Shown piece after piece: positions 23,215 to 31,525 of a stretch of 31,577 nucleotides of DNA. Within the stretch, counting starts at the first letter, position 1. The number at the start of each line of letters is the position of its first letter. The DNA is from an uncultured Acetatifactor sp. Lineage in GTDB: Bacteria; Bacillota; Clostridia; Lachnospirales; Lachnospiraceae. The notes below the pieces were generated by a model. That model was not told the origin of the DNA. It did not search any database and saw only the letters and a list, made by a program, of their open reading frames with translations. Made by a program: the position numbers and the translations under genes. The stretch lies in the NCBI GenBank assembly GCA_910586215.1, contig CAJUGH010000044.1:1-31577 (forward strand), in the 5' to 3' direction.

Positions 23215-23435
23215 GCGGATGAAGGGGATACCAGTTGACTCCGGCTGGGGCTGGGCCAGAGAGGATTGGGGCTGGGCAGATGCCGGTGGCTGGACCTGGC
23301 TGGCAGCAGGCAGGTACACCCATTCGGTGTGGATATCCGGAATGCCACTTGGAGGATAGGCAGGCATGCCGGGAATGGAATGAGGAAAGTGACAGTCCGG
23401 GTGCAGGCACCTGCTGTCGCAGAATGTGAGGAAAT

Positions 23436-24650
23436 ATGGCACAGGTATGGGAATATATCAAAATTGCCTTGAAAAATATCAGCAGCAACAAGGGACGCTC
23501 CTTTTTGACCATGCTGGGAATCATTATCGGGATCTCCTCCGTGATCATGATTATCTCCATTGGCAATGGGATAAAGGGCGGGATCAACAGTGAACTGAAT
23601 GCCATGGCGGGTGGCCAGATTTACATTTATTCCTGGGGGGATAATGAGGAGGGGATCCGGGTGACATTTACCGAGGAAGACATGGCCGCCATCCTGGAGA
23701 AGGTATCCCATGTGAAGGCGGTGACACCCAACTGGAGTCTGGGCGGTACAGTCCTTGGCAGGAAGGGTCAGTTTAGCGCCACAGGAAGCTTTGGCACACC
23801 GGGGCTGCAATATGCCAGCAATGACCCCCTTATAAAAGGAAGGTATTTTAATGAGAAGGAGTATTATGCCGGGGACAAGGTCTGCGTTATTACAGAGGGC
23901 AGCGCCAGGCTTCTGTTCGGCAACACCAATGTGGTAGGGATGACCCTGGACCTTACCCTGTATGGGACTACCCGGGAATTTACCATCGTGGGTGTCCGGC
24001 AGGACAATGCATCCCTGCTTTCCGGAATGATGTCTTTGGACAGCATTACCCTGGAAGCACCTTTATCTGCGGTGGGCAGCGGGTTTGGATTCCATACTTC
24101 CCAGGACACCCTGCTCATAGTCAGTGACGGGGCGGAATATGCGACCCAGGTGGCGGCAGATTCTGTGCGGCTGATGGAAAACCGGCACAATGTGCGGGGC
24201 AGGAATGCCATATCCGTTGAGAATTTCAATGACTATATGAGCCAGATGGACCAGATCTTGAGCTATATTACCATCTTTGTAGTGTTTGTGGCGGCAATCT
24301 CCCTGCTGGTGGGAGGCATCGGGGTCATGAATATCATGTTGGTGTCTGTGACAGAACGTACCAGGGAGATAGGCATCCGTAAGGCCCTGGGGGCCAGGAC
24401 GGGATCCATTCTGATGCAGTTTTTGTCTGAGTCAGCTATTATCACACTTCTGGGGGGTGGTATCGGGATCCTGCTGGGGGTGCTGGGGGCATCGGGCGTA
24501 TGTTCCCTGCTTGGCTTCACAGCCCGGATCAGCGGTGGAACCGTTCTGGGAGCCAGCCTGTTTTCTTCCGGGGTGGGGATCTTCTTCGGCATCTATCCTG
24601 CCAGGAAAGCAGCGGCCTTAAGCCCCATTGAGGCATTGCGCCACGAATAA
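23436..24650 (+). CDS. MacB-like ABC transporter permease (FtsX family)
   Basis: The 404-residue protein has the MacB plan. A first membrane helix lies at about 20-45 inside the NKGRSFLTMLGIIIGISSVI motif. A large extracellular domain spans about 46-275, and three C-terminal helices lie around 280-305, 328-360 and 370-390. The conserved FtsX segment GGIGVMNIMLVSVTERTREIG and the C-terminal PARKAAALSPIEALRHE are present. With the ATPase and adaptor it should form a tripartite-like export or mechanotransmission complex for a peptide or antibiotic. The 221 bases before it contain no supported gene. That gap is unusual for this operon type but shows no terminator. Confidence 0.93.
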   Translation: MAQVWEYIKIALKNISSNKGRSFLTMLGIIIGISSVIMIISIGNGIKGGINSELNAMAGGQIYIYSWGDNEEGIRVTFTEEDMAAILEKVSHVKAVTPNWSLGGTVLGRKGQFSATGSFGTPGLQYASNDPLIKGRYFNEKEYYAGDKVCVITEGSARLLFGNTNVVGMTLDLTLYGTTREFTIVGVRQDNASLLSGMMSLDSITLEAPLSAVGSGFGFHTSQDTLLIVSDGAEYATQVAADSVRLMENRHNVRGRNAISVENFNDYMSQMDQILSYITIFVVFVAAISLLVGGIGVMNIMLVSVTERTREIGIRKALGARTGSILMQFLSESAIITLLGGGIGILLGVLGASGVCSLLGFTARISGGTVLGASLFSSGVGIFFGIYPARKAAALSPIEALRHE

Positions 24651-24698
24651 TCTGCGTTGTTACTTTGCAACCGTTCAGCGTCCTGCCTGAACTGTTAC

Positions 24699-24731
24699 GT
24701 TACTTTGAACGGCAGGGCTGTTCAAAGTAAC
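24699..24731. repeat. Perfect 12-bp inverted repeat after the permease gene
   Basis: GTTACTTTGAAC (24699-24710) and GTTCAAAGTAAC (24720-24731) flank a 9-base loop. A further imperfect pair, GTTCAG/CTGAAC, lies just upstream (24673-24692). No T-tract follows, so it is a weak terminator candidate. The GTTACT...GTTCA style resembles the ends of the element at 18157-18319. Confidence 0.6.
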
Positions 24732-24738
24732 TTTGCGC

Positions 24739-24767
24739 TTGCAATTTGTATCTGCTTAAGGTACAAT
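24739..24767 (+). promoter_or_regulatory. Promoter of the YcxB-like gene
   Basis: TTGCAA (24739-24744), exactly 17 bases, then TACAAT (24762-24767). ATCTGC upstream of the -10 and GCAGAT after it form an inverted pair across the -10 region. Confidence 0.6.
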
Positions 24768-24899
24768 TTTATGCAGATGAGGATACGAAACAAGTAAAAC
24801 ACCTGTCTTAGTGCGTCATCAGTGGGAACCGTCAGGGTTTGGCCATGATTCTGGATGCAGCAAGGCGGGTGCTTTTATGTAGCAAAGGAGAGGACTGCC

Positions 24900-25376
24900 A
24901 TGGTGGAACTTGACGTGAAGATAGAGGCGGGGGATCTGTATGATTATATGCTGATGCACTCCTACAACAGTCCCGCAGGAATCCTGGGAAGTGCCTTCGG
25001 GGCAATCTTGATCCTGTTTGCAGTTGCCACCAGGCAGTGGCCTTTTATCATCCTGGGGGCAGTGATGCTGCTGTACCTGCCATGGACTCTGTTTATCAGG
25101 AGCAGACGCCAGATTCTCTCCAATCCCAGCTTCAGAAATCCCCTTCACTATGTGCTGGGGGAGCAGGAGATCACCATATCCCAGGGGGAGGAGCAGGTGC
25201 AGTATTCCTGGGAAGAACTGTATAAAGCTGTGTCCACAGGGCGGAGCATCATCCTGTATACTTCCAGGGTCAATGCCACCATTTTCCCCAAAAGGCAGCT
25301 TGGGGAGCAGAAAGCGGCTGTGATTGAGATGATTTCCACCCATATGCCGTCTTCCAAAGTGAAGATCCGGGGATAA
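24900..25376 (+). CDS. YcxB-like two-helix membrane protein
   Basis: The 158-residue protein starts at the ATG at 24900 with AGGAG upstream; the frame extends 15 codons further without a better start. A short N-terminal strand region (VELDVKIEAGDLYDYMLMHSY) precedes two adjacent membrane helices at about 26-43 and 45-63, ended by a basic cluster (RSRRQ). The C-terminal soluble part contains the YcxB motif pattern: a VLGEQEITISQGEEQVQYSWEEL strand pair, then the SIILYTSRVNATIFPKRQL tail. The YcxB domain (PF14317) has no known biochemical function. The gene has its own promoter. Confidence 0.8.
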   Translation: MVELDVKIEAGDLYDYMLMHSYNSPAGILGSAFGAILILFAVATRQWPFIILGAVMLLYLPWTLFIRSRRQILSNPSFRNPLHYVLGEQEITISQGEEQVQYSWEELYKAVSTGRSIILYTSRVNATIFPKRQLGEQKAAVIEMISTHMPSSKVKIRG

Positions 25377-25507
25377 GCCGGATTCCCTTTTCCCATCCTG
25401 GTCTGCATAGGGTGACGTCAAGGGAAGGATTCCAATGGGCCATGAGGATACATATGTGCGCAAGAGGGTGCATAATTCCCTTTTAAAGAGCACGGAGGGA
25501 TATGGAT

Positions 25508-26101
25508 ATGGATGTAGGGAAAGAGACAGGCAGAGATGCAGACAAAATGGCATATGGGATCATGGGCAACGGCGTGGCAGATCCGGCCAGCAGGACAGGG
25601 GGACTGTGGGAGCGGTTATATGCAGGGGAGTGTGTGGCCCTGGAGTCTGCAGGTCCGGAGGATACCCATGCCTGTGGCAGGATGCTGGGAGAGGGCTGCA
25701 GGCCGGGACAGGTGTACTGCCTGACAGGAGACCTGGGCACCGGCAAGACGGTTTTCACCCAGGGATTTGCCCGGGGACTTGGGATCCGGGAGCCTGTAAA
25801 CAGCCCTACTTTTACCATCCAGCAGGTCTATGAGGGTGGCAGGATGCCCTTTTACCATTTTGATGTGTACCGTATCGGGGATATCCAGGAGATGGAGGAG
25901 ATCGGATACGAGGACTGTTTCTATGGGGATGGTGTGTGCCTGGTGGAATGGGGGGACTTGATCCGGGAGATTCTGCCGGAACCTTATCTGCAGGTTACAC
26001 TAGAGAAGGATCTGGAAAAAGGCTATGACTACCGGAAGATTACTATTAAGCAGCAGCCCGGCCAGGGTGCAGCCTGCAGGAGAGGGGCGGGAGACGTATG
26101 A
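25508..26101 (+). CDS. tsaE: tRNA t6A-synthesis ATPase TsaE
   Basis: The start is placed at the ATG at 25508 (197 residues), with GGAGGG 7 bases upstream; the ATG at 25502 sits too close to that site. The TsaE core begins near residue 40 with SAGPEDTHACGRML. It has Walker A GDLGTGKT near 74, the NSPTFTIQQVYEGG segment, and the conserved FYHFDVYRI...EEIGYEDCF and CLVEWGDLI motifs. TsaE is the small ATPase that resets the TsaB-TsaD complex during formation of N6-threonylcarbamoyladenosine at position 37 of ANN-decoding tRNAs. An N-terminal extension of about 35 residues is not part of the core and may reflect an upstream start choice. The stop overlaps the tsaB start (ATGA). Confidence 0.95.
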   Translation: MDVGKETGRDADKMAYGIMGNGVADPASRTGGLWERLYAGECVALESAGPEDTHACGRMLGEGCRPGQVYCLTGDLGTGKTVFTQGFARGLGIREPVNSPTFTIQQVYEGGRMPFYHFDVYRIGDIQEMEEIGYEDCFYGDGVCLVEWGDLIREILPEPYLQVTLEKDLEKGYDYRKITIKQQPGQGAACRRGAGDV

Positions 26102-26802
26102 AGATACTTGGGCTTGACACCTCTGGCCTGGTGGCAGGGGTGGCTGTGGTGGAAAATGACATCCTGGTGGGGGAATTTACCACGGATTACAAGAAGACAC
26201 ATTCGCAGACCCTGCTGCCCATGCTGGATGGGCTTCGGGAGATGATTGACCTGGATCTGGAATCCCTGGATGCCATAGCTGTGGCTTCCGGCCCCGGATC
26301 TTTTACCGGGCTGCGCATTGGTTCGGCCACTGCAAAAGGACTGGGCCTTGCCCTCTCGAAGCCACTGGTGGAAGTGCCAACCCTGGCTGGCCTGGCCTGG
26401 AACCTGTGGGGCACCAGCCATGTGGTATGTCCCTTGATGGATGCCCGGAGGAACCAGGTCTATACGGCAGCTTATGCCTTCCAGTCAGCGGGGGAGGGCA
26501 TGAGAATGGAGACACTGGTTCCCGGACAGCCCATGGACATTGCCTGTATATGCGGCAGGCTCAATGAGATCGGCAGGAGTGTGATCTTCCTGGGGGACGG
26601 GGAACCTGTGTACCACAGCATCCTGGAAGAGCAGGTGCAGGTACCTTTCCTGGTGGCACCGGCAGGTTGCAACAGGCAGCGGGCGGCCAGCATAGCTGCC
26701 CTGGGATCCCTCTATTTTGCAGAGGGGAAGGCCGTGGATGCCGCCATGCACCAGCCGGAATATTTCCGGAAGAGCCAGGCCGAGCAGAATGCAGGGACTT
26801 AG
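26098..26802 (+). CDS. tsaB: tRNA t6A-synthesis scaffold protein TsaB
   Basis: The 234-residue protein starts within an ATGA overlap with tsaE, implying translational coupling. It has the ASKHA-fold opening MKILGLDTSGLVAGVAVV, the HSQTLLPMLDGL segment, and the TsaB signature VASGPGSFTGLRIGSATAKGL, followed by PLMDARRNQVYTAAY. TsaB is catalytically inactive and forms a heterodimer with TsaD, encoded here about 2.7 kb downstream. Length and motifs are normal for the family. Confidence 0.96.
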   Translation: MKILGLDTSGLVAGVAVVENDILVGEFTTDYKKTHSQTLLPMLDGLREMIDLDLESLDAIAVASGPGSFTGLRIGSATAKGLGLALSKPLVEVPTLAGLAWNLWGTSHVVCPLMDARRNQVYTAAYAFQSAGEGMRMETLVPGQPMDIACICGRLNEIGRSVIFLGDGEPVYHSILEEQVQVPFLVAPAGCNRQRAASIAALGSLYFAEGKAVDAAMHQPEYFRKSQAEQNAGT

Positions 26803-26898
26803 TACACTGTTGTGTCTTGCCGGGAGTACAAGAATGATAGATGAAAGACATATTATGTGGCTTTAAATAGAATCAAAAGGAATCGGAGTCATTATAAG

Positions 26899-27336
26899 AT
26901 GGAGATAGGGATCAGAGAACTGCGGGAGGAGGACATTGAGGAGCTTGCTCGCATGGAATCGGAATCTTTCAGTATGCCCTGGTCTGCGGACAGCTTTCGG
27001 AAGCTGCTGTCCCATTCCTACTGCCACTACCTGGTGGCGGTGGCAGAGGGGAAAGTGGTAGGCGGCTGTGGTTACACGGACCTGTGTCATGAGGCCAACA
27101 TTGACAATGTAGTGGTAGACTCCCGCTACCGACGCCAGGGAATCGGGGAAGCCCTGCTGCGCAGGCTGCTGGCCTGGGGGGAGAAGGAACAGGTGGAGGC
27201 ATTTACCTTAGAAGTGCGGGTAGGCAACCTGGAAGCCATCCACCTGTATCAGAGGCTGGGATTTGTATCGGAAGGAATCCGTCCTCGTTTTTACGAGAAG
27301 CCGGTGGAAGATGCCCTGATCATGTGGAGACGTTAA
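26899..27336 (+). CDS. rimI: Ribosomal protein S18 alanine N-acetyltransferase RimI
   Basis: From the ATG at 26899 the protein has 145 residues, the usual RimI size. The frame opens earlier at a GTG (26857), but those extra 14 residues are basic and have no counterpart in the family. GNAT motifs are clear: SMPWSADSFR near the start, VVGGCGYTDLCHEANIDNVVV, the acetyl-CoA loop RRQGIGEALL (Q/RxxGxG/A), and the C-terminal LEVRVGNLEAIHLYQRLGF. RimI acetylates the N-terminal alanine of S18. The tsaE-tsaB-rimI order is a classic bacterial arrangement. Confidence 0.94.
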   Translation: MEIGIRELREEDIEELARMESESFSMPWSADSFRKLLSHSYCHYLVAVAEGKVVGGCGYTDLCHEANIDNVVVDSRYRRQGIGEALLRRLLAWGEKEQVEAFTLEVRVGNLEAIHLYQRLGFVSEGIRPRFYEKPVEDALIMWRR

Positions 27337-27518
27337 GAGGTAGGCCGGGCATTGGATACAGTGACCGCCCCTTCACAGGCAAAAGAGTGCGCCAACAATT
27401 ACCATCTGAAAATCGGTTTCCATGTGGTATGATGACATTGTGCCTACTGTAAAAACAAATGAACCGTTTCCGTTAACCGGACAGGAAGGCGATGCGGTTC
27501 CCAAGGTGGAGGATGACA

Positions 27519-27767
27519 ATGAGAGCGTATCAAGAAGGACAAGACAAGAAACTGATGCAGGTGGTATGTAACAAATGTGGCAGGAAACTCCGGATGGAGA
27601 ATGGCCGTCTGAAGGAAGGATGTTTCTGCGGGGATACGGTTTTCGGGTATTTCAGCAGGAAGGACGGGATGATCCATCATTTTGACCTCTGCGAGGACTG
27701 TTATGACGAGATGGTGGCACAGTTTGCAGTGCCCGTAGAGGAACAGACGGAAGTAGAAATGTTGTAG
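27519..27767 (+). CDS. Small zinc-ribbon-like protein
   Basis: The start at 27519 (82 residues) has GGAGG 7 bases upstream; ATGs at 27492 and 27513 are less well placed. The protein has paired cysteines: CNKCG near residue 19, CFCG near 36 and CEDCYDEM near 59. An IHHF segment lies before the last pair. The spacing suggests one or two structural zinc sites. There is no membrane segment, and the C-terminal tail is acidic. I do not recognise a named family. It lies between rimI and rnz in a translation and tRNA-maturation cluster, so an RNA- or ribosome-related role is possible; this is inference only. Confidence 0.75.
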   Translation: MRAYQEGQDKKLMQVVCNKCGRKLRMENGRLKEGCFCGDTVFGYFSRKDGMIHHFDLCEDCYDEMVAQFAVPVEEQTEVEML

Positions 27768-27892
27768 GAGGGTGTACAGCAATTCTGGGATTCCGTGCAA
27801 GAGAAGACGAAACGCCATTTTACGCCGTCAGGCAGGTCGTAAAGATTTTTATGGTAATGTAGGAAGGCAGCAGTAGGCAGGAAGGAAAGCAA

Positions 27893-27931
27893 GGAACTGC
27901 TCCGGGAGGCAAGCCAGCCTGGGACAGTTCC
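27893..27931 (+). promoter_or_regulatory. Stable hairpin in the leader of rnz
   Basis: GGAACTG at 27893 pairs with CAGTTCC ending at 27931, and the stem continues after one mismatch to about 13 pairs with two G-U. It ends 22 bases before the rnz start codon and has no T-tract, so it looks more like a leader or processing structure than a terminator. Confidence 0.4.
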
Positions 27932-27953
27932 GAAGGCGGGATGGGTAAAGCAT

Positions 27954-28865
27954 ATGTTGGATGTCAGTCTGTTGGGGACAGGGGGGATGATGCCCCTGCC
28001 ATATCGGTGGCTCACGGCCCTGATGCTTCGGTATAATGGGAAGAGCATATTGATCGACTGCGGGGAGGGAACCCAGATTGCCCTGCGGGAGAAGGGGTGG
28101 AGTCCCAAGCCCATTGACATCATATGTTTTACCCATTATCATGCCGACCACATCAGCGGTTTGCCGGGGATGCTGCTGACCATGGGAAATGCAGGGCGCA
28201 CGGAACCGCTGACCTTGATTGGTCCCAAAGGACTGGCCCGGGCAGCAGGTGCCATGCGGGTGATTGCACCGGAACTGCCCTTTGAGATCCAGTACCGGGA
28301 AATCGAGGAGGCTGAGCAGATATTTTCTTTTGACGGATTTCAGATTAAGGCTTTCAAGGTGAGCCATAGTGTGGTATGCTATGGATATAGCATGACGGTG
28401 GAGAGGAAAGGCCGGTTCGACAGGGAGAGGGCTGTGGCCCAGGAGATTCCCATGAAATTCTGGAACCGGCTCCAAAAGGGGGAGACCATTGAGGACAATG
28501 GCAGGAGATATACACCAGAAGACGTGCTTGGGGCTGCCAGGAAGGGACTGAAGGTCACGTACTGTACGGACACCCGTCCTGTGGAAGCCATCACGGCCAA
28601 TGCAGCAGGGTCAGACCTGCTGATCCTGGAAGGCATGTACGGGGAGCCGGATAAGCTGGCCAAGGCCAGGGAGAACCGGCATATGACCATGTATGAGGCG
28701 GCCAGGATTGCGGAGAGGGCCGGGGTACCGGAACTATGGCTGACCCATTACAGCCCGTCCCTGCTGCATCCGGAAGAATATATAAAGGATGTGCGGAAGA
28801 TCTTTCCCCAGACCATTGCGGCAAAGGATGGCAGGACCATAGAATTAAATTTTGACGAAGAATGA
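27954..28865 (+). CDS. rnz: Ribonuclease Z
   Basis: The 303-residue protein has the metallo-beta-lactamase fold of tRNA 3' endonucleases. An N-terminal LLGTGGMMPLP and ILIDCGEGTQ precede the metal-binding motif THYHADHISGLPG at about residues 60-72. VSHSV supplies a further His near 140, CTDTRP the bridging Asp near 204, and LTHYSP the last His near 264. It cleaves tRNA precursors just after the discriminator base, mainly those lacking an encoded CCA. The length is that of the short bacterial form. The ribosome binding site (GGGATGGG) is modest. It lies in a neighbourhood with tsaE, tsaB, tsaD and, further downstream, a tRNA gene. Confidence 0.95.
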   Translation: MLDVSLLGTGGMMPLPYRWLTALMLRYNGKSILIDCGEGTQIALREKGWSPKPIDIICFTHYHADHISGLPGMLLTMGNAGRTEPLTLIGPKGLARAAGAMRVIAPELPFEIQYREIEEAEQIFSFDGFQIKAFKVSHSVVCYGYSMTVERKGRFDRERAVAQEIPMKFWNRLQKGETIEDNGRRYTPEDVLGAARKGLKVTYCTDTRPVEAITANAAGSDLLILEGMYGEPDKLAKARENRHMTMYEAARIAERAGVPELWLTHYSPSLLHPEEYIKDVRKIFPQTIAAKDGRTIELNFDEE

Positions 28866-28879
28866 TCGGAGTGGGTAGT

Positions 28880-29449
28880 ATGAAGAAAAAAAGTGCAAAA
28901 GTGACCCTTATACTGGCAATTCTGATTGTGGGCCTGGTGGGCTATTATGCGTTCCTGTCCAACAAGGCCAGGTCCAACAAGGAGGGTGCGGTCATGACAG
29001 CCGCACAGAATGCCTTGAGCCGCGACCTGGAGAAGGACTATCCTGGCACAGTGAAGGAAGTCGTCAAATATTACACGGAGATCGAGATGTGCTTCTATGG
29101 GCAGGACTGTAGTGCAGAGGAGATCGAAAAACTGGGTCTTCAGGCCAGACGGCTTTATGATGATGCACTGCTGGCGAACAATGAGCAGGAAACCTACCTG
29201 GCACGGTTGAAATCGGATATCCAGAGCTTTCGCGACAGCAAGCGGCGTATGACCAGTGCCTCCGTGGCCGCCAGCACAAACGTGGTCTATTTTGATAAGG
29301 ACGGGTACGAATGTGCCAGGATCCAATGCGGCTACAATATCATGGAAGGAAATGTGAGTAAGTTCGTGAAGCAGGAATTTGTCCTGCGCCGGGATAAGGA
29401 AAGACGCTGGAAGATCTACGGCTGGAAGACCGTGACGGACAACAAATAG
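28880..29449 (+). CDS. Single-pass membrane protein, DUF6715-like
   Basis: The 189-residue protein starts at the ATG at 28880 behind GGAGTGGGT; an ATG at 28862 overlapping the rnz stop by ATGA is the alternative. A signal anchor covers about residues 7-24 (VTLILAILIVGLVGYYAFL). The rest is a soluble extracellular helical region with a C-terminal beta section (VVYFDKDGYECARIQCGYNI, then WKIYGWKTV) that looks like an NTF2- or lipocalin-like tail. I think it matches DUF6715, a Lachnospiraceae-restricted family, but this is from memory of sequence style. The function is unknown. It is probably co-transcribed between rnz and tsaD. Confidence 0.75.
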   Translation: MKKKSAKVTLILAILIVGLVGYYAFLSNKARSNKEGAVMTAAQNALSRDLEKDYPGTVKEVVKYYTEIEMCFYGQDCSAEEIEKLGLQARRLYDDALLANNEQETYLARLKSDIQSFRDSKRRMTSASVAASTNVVYFDKDGYECARIQCGYNIMEGNVSKFVKQEFVLRRDKERRWKIYGWKTVTDNK

Positions 29450-29468
29450 ATACACAGAGGGCAGAAGA

Positions 29469-30494
29469 GTGGAACAGAATAGAAAAGGGGATGTCACTAT
29501 CCTGGCGGTAGAGACATCCTGTGACGAGACAGCAGCTTCCGTGGTGAGAAACGGCCGGGAGGTGCTGTCAAATGTTATCTATACGCAGATCGCCGATCAC
29601 ACCAGATATGGCGGTGTGGTGCCTGAGATAGCATCCAGGAGACATATAGAGAAAATCAACCAGGTGATTGAAGAGGCCCTGTCCCAGGCAGGCATGAGCC
29701 TGCGGGAATTGTCTGCCATAGCAGTGACATATGGACCGGGCCTGGTAGGGGCACTGTTAGTGGGGGTATCCGCGGCCAAGGCTATCAGTTTTGCCACAGG
29801 GGTTCCCCTGGTAGGGATACACCATATCAGTGGTCATATCAGTGCCAACTATATTGAATATCCCGAACTGGAGCCGCCCTTTGTGTGCCTGGTGGCATCC
29901 GGCGGACACTCCCATCTGGTAGTGGTGCGGGACTATGGGGAATATGAGATCATCGGCAGGACCCGGGATGATGCGGCAGGGGAGGCCTTTGACAAGGTGG
30001 CCAGGGCCATAGGCCTGGGATACCCCGGAGGGCCGAAGATTGACAGGCTGTCCAAAGAAGGCAATCCGGATGCCATTGCCTTTCCCCGGGCAAAGATTGT
30101 GGATAACGCCTATGACTTCAGCTTCAGCGGCTTGAAGTCGGCGGTATTGAACTACTTGAATGGCTGTAAGATGAAGGGAGAGACAGTCTGCCAGGCAGAT
30201 GTGGCGGCTTCCTTCCAGAAAGCCGTCACAGATGTGCTGGTGGAGCATTCCCTCCACGCCGTGCAGGAATACGGCTATGACAAATTTGCCATAGCAGGGG
30301 GAGTGGCCTCCAACTCCTCCCTCCGTGCTGCTTTCGGGCAGGAATGTGCAAAGGCCGGGATTCGGTTTTACCATCCTTCCCCGGTGTATTGTACGGATAA
30401 TGCCGCCATGATCGGCGTGGCAGGATACTACGAATATAGGAAGGGTATCCGCCATGGGTATGACTTGAACGCAGTACCCAACCTGCAGCTCTGA
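29469..30494 (+). CDS. tsaD: tRNA threonylcarbamoyltransferase TsaD
   Basis: The 341-residue protein probably starts at the GTG at 29469; no ATG lies between it and the conserved ILAVETSCDETAAS opening, and AGAGGGC precedes it. It has the metal-binding HHISGHISANY segment near 116-126, the phosphate loops CLVASGGHSHLV and GRTRDDAAGEAFDKVAR, the FSFSGLKSAV motif, and the C-terminal AIAGGVASNSSLR and YCTDNAAMIG with the second metal-binding Asp. TsaD transfers the threonylcarbamoyl group to A37 of tRNA, in complex with TsaB and TsaE from the same cluster. The fourth component, TsaC/YwlC, is not in the window. Confidence 0.97.
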   Translation: MEQNRKGDVTILAVETSCDETAASVVRNGREVLSNVIYTQIADHTRYGGVVPEIASRRHIEKINQVIEEALSQAGMSLRELSAIAVTYGPGLVGALLVGVSAAKAISFATGVPLVGIHHISGHISANYIEYPELEPPFVCLVASGGHSHLVVVRDYGEYEIIGRTRDDAAGEAFDKVARAIGLGYPGGPKIDRLSKEGNPDAIAFPRAKIVDNAYDFSFSGLKSAVLNYLNGCKMKGETVCQADVAASFQKAVTDVLVEHSLHAVQEYGYDKFAIAGGVASNSSLRAAFGQECAKAGIRFYHPSPVYCTDNAAMIGVAGYYEYRKGIRHGYDLNAVPNLQL

Positions 30495-30606
30495 CAGAAG
30501 CTGGCATATGTCGGAAGGAATCCGTTTTTACTTACAGGCCTGACCACACAGCCGCCGGAGGGGACTTATATAGGAATATCCAGCCATGGGAAAGGAACAA
30601 TAAGAT

Positions 30607-31404
30607 ATGGGGGAAATGGGAACAGACGAAGCCGGGATGGACAAAACAGGGAGATACTGTTACGCCATAGTGTTGGCTGCAGGCAGTGGCAGCCGGATGC
30701 ACAGTACCACAGCCAAACAGTTCATGACACTGGGGGACAGGCCCCTGATCTGCCATAGTCTGCAGACAATGGAGAAGTCCCCTGTTATGGATGAGTGTAT
30801 CCTGGTCACGGGGAAGGCAGATATGGAATATGTCCGGCAAGAGATTGTGGGCAAATATGGCTTCCGGAAGGTCACGGCTGTTGTGGAGGGGGGCAGGGAA
30901 CGCTATCAGTCTGTCTGGAATGCCCTGCAGGTGATCAAAGGGAAGAGAGGGGATCACAGGGCAGCCGGTGACAGCAGGGAAGAATATGTCTTCATCCAGG
31001 ATGGGGCAAGACCTTTTCTCACGGAGGAGATCCTCCGGGGCACTTTTGCAGATGTGTGCCGATACAGGGCTTGCGTGGCAGCCGTACCTGCCAAGGATAC
31101 CGTGAAGATTGCGGACCGGGAGGGATTCGCAGACCAGACACCCGACAGGAGCCTGGTCTGGACTGTGCAGACCCCCCAGGTCTTTGAACGGAACTTGATT
31201 GTGGATGCTTATGACAAACTGCAGACTGCTTTGCCTGCGCTGGCCAGCCAGGGGATTCTGGTGACAGACGATGCCAGTGTGGTGGAACTGTTTGGGGATT
31301 GTAAGGTCAGGCTGACGCCTGCCTCCTACCGAAATATCAAGATCACCACACCGGAGGACATCCAGGTGGCAGAAGCGTTTCTGGGTGGTGGCGGGGCAGG
31401 TTAG
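30607..31404 (+). CDS. ispD: 2-C-methyl-D-erythritol 4-phosphate cytidylyltransferase
   Basis: The 265-residue protein carries the IspD nucleotide-binding signature AIVLAAGSGSRMHSTTAKQFMTLGDRPL near residues 20-47, with the conserved Arg and Lys. VVEGGRERYQSVWNAL, IQDGARPFL, AVPAKDTVK and VWTVQTPQVF follow, then TDDASVVE and NIKITTPEDI. It couples CTP to methylerythritol phosphate in the MEP route to isoprenoids. A loop rich in Lys/Arg/Gly near residues 115-125 is slightly longer than usual. The ATG at 30607 is taken as the start (ATGs at 30616 and 30637 are possible); AAAGGAA lies upstream. Other MEP genes are not adjacent. Confidence 0.94.
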   Translation: MGEMGTDEAGMDKTGRYCYAIVLAAGSGSRMHSTTAKQFMTLGDRPLICHSLQTMEKSPVMDECILVTGKADMEYVRQEIVGKYGFRKVTAVVEGGRERYQSVWNALQVIKGKRGDHRAAGDSREEYVFIQDGARPFLTEEILRGTFADVCRYRACVAAVPAKDTVKIADREGFADQTPDRSLVWTVQTPQVFERNLIVDAYDKLQTALPALASQGILVTDDASVVELFGDCKVRLTPASYRNIKITTPEDIQVAEAFLGGGGAG

Positions 31405-31467
31405 GCCACTCCAAATATTCCGAAAAAATCAGTGAAAACATCTTTTTGTAAAAAAATAAAAAAGTTG

Positions 31468-31496
31468 TTGACAGAGTAAATCCTTTTTGGTAAAAT
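31468..31496 (+). promoter_or_regulatory. Near-consensus promoter of the tRNA gene
   Basis: A perfect TTGACA (31468-31473), exactly 17 bases, then TAAAAT (31491-31496). The tRNA begins 30 bases after the -10 box. The A/T-rich stretch upstream (31431-31463, with an A-rich run) could act as an UP element. Confidence 0.85.
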
Positions 31497-31525
31497 GATC
31501 CTTGCCGTTGGGAAACGGAGCACTT

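Noticed and set aside
23235..23429. A 64-codon frame between the adaptor and permease genes
   Set aside because: It has no convincing ribosome binding site and is Gly/Pro/Ala-rich from base composition. It is kept only as a note on the unusual spacer.
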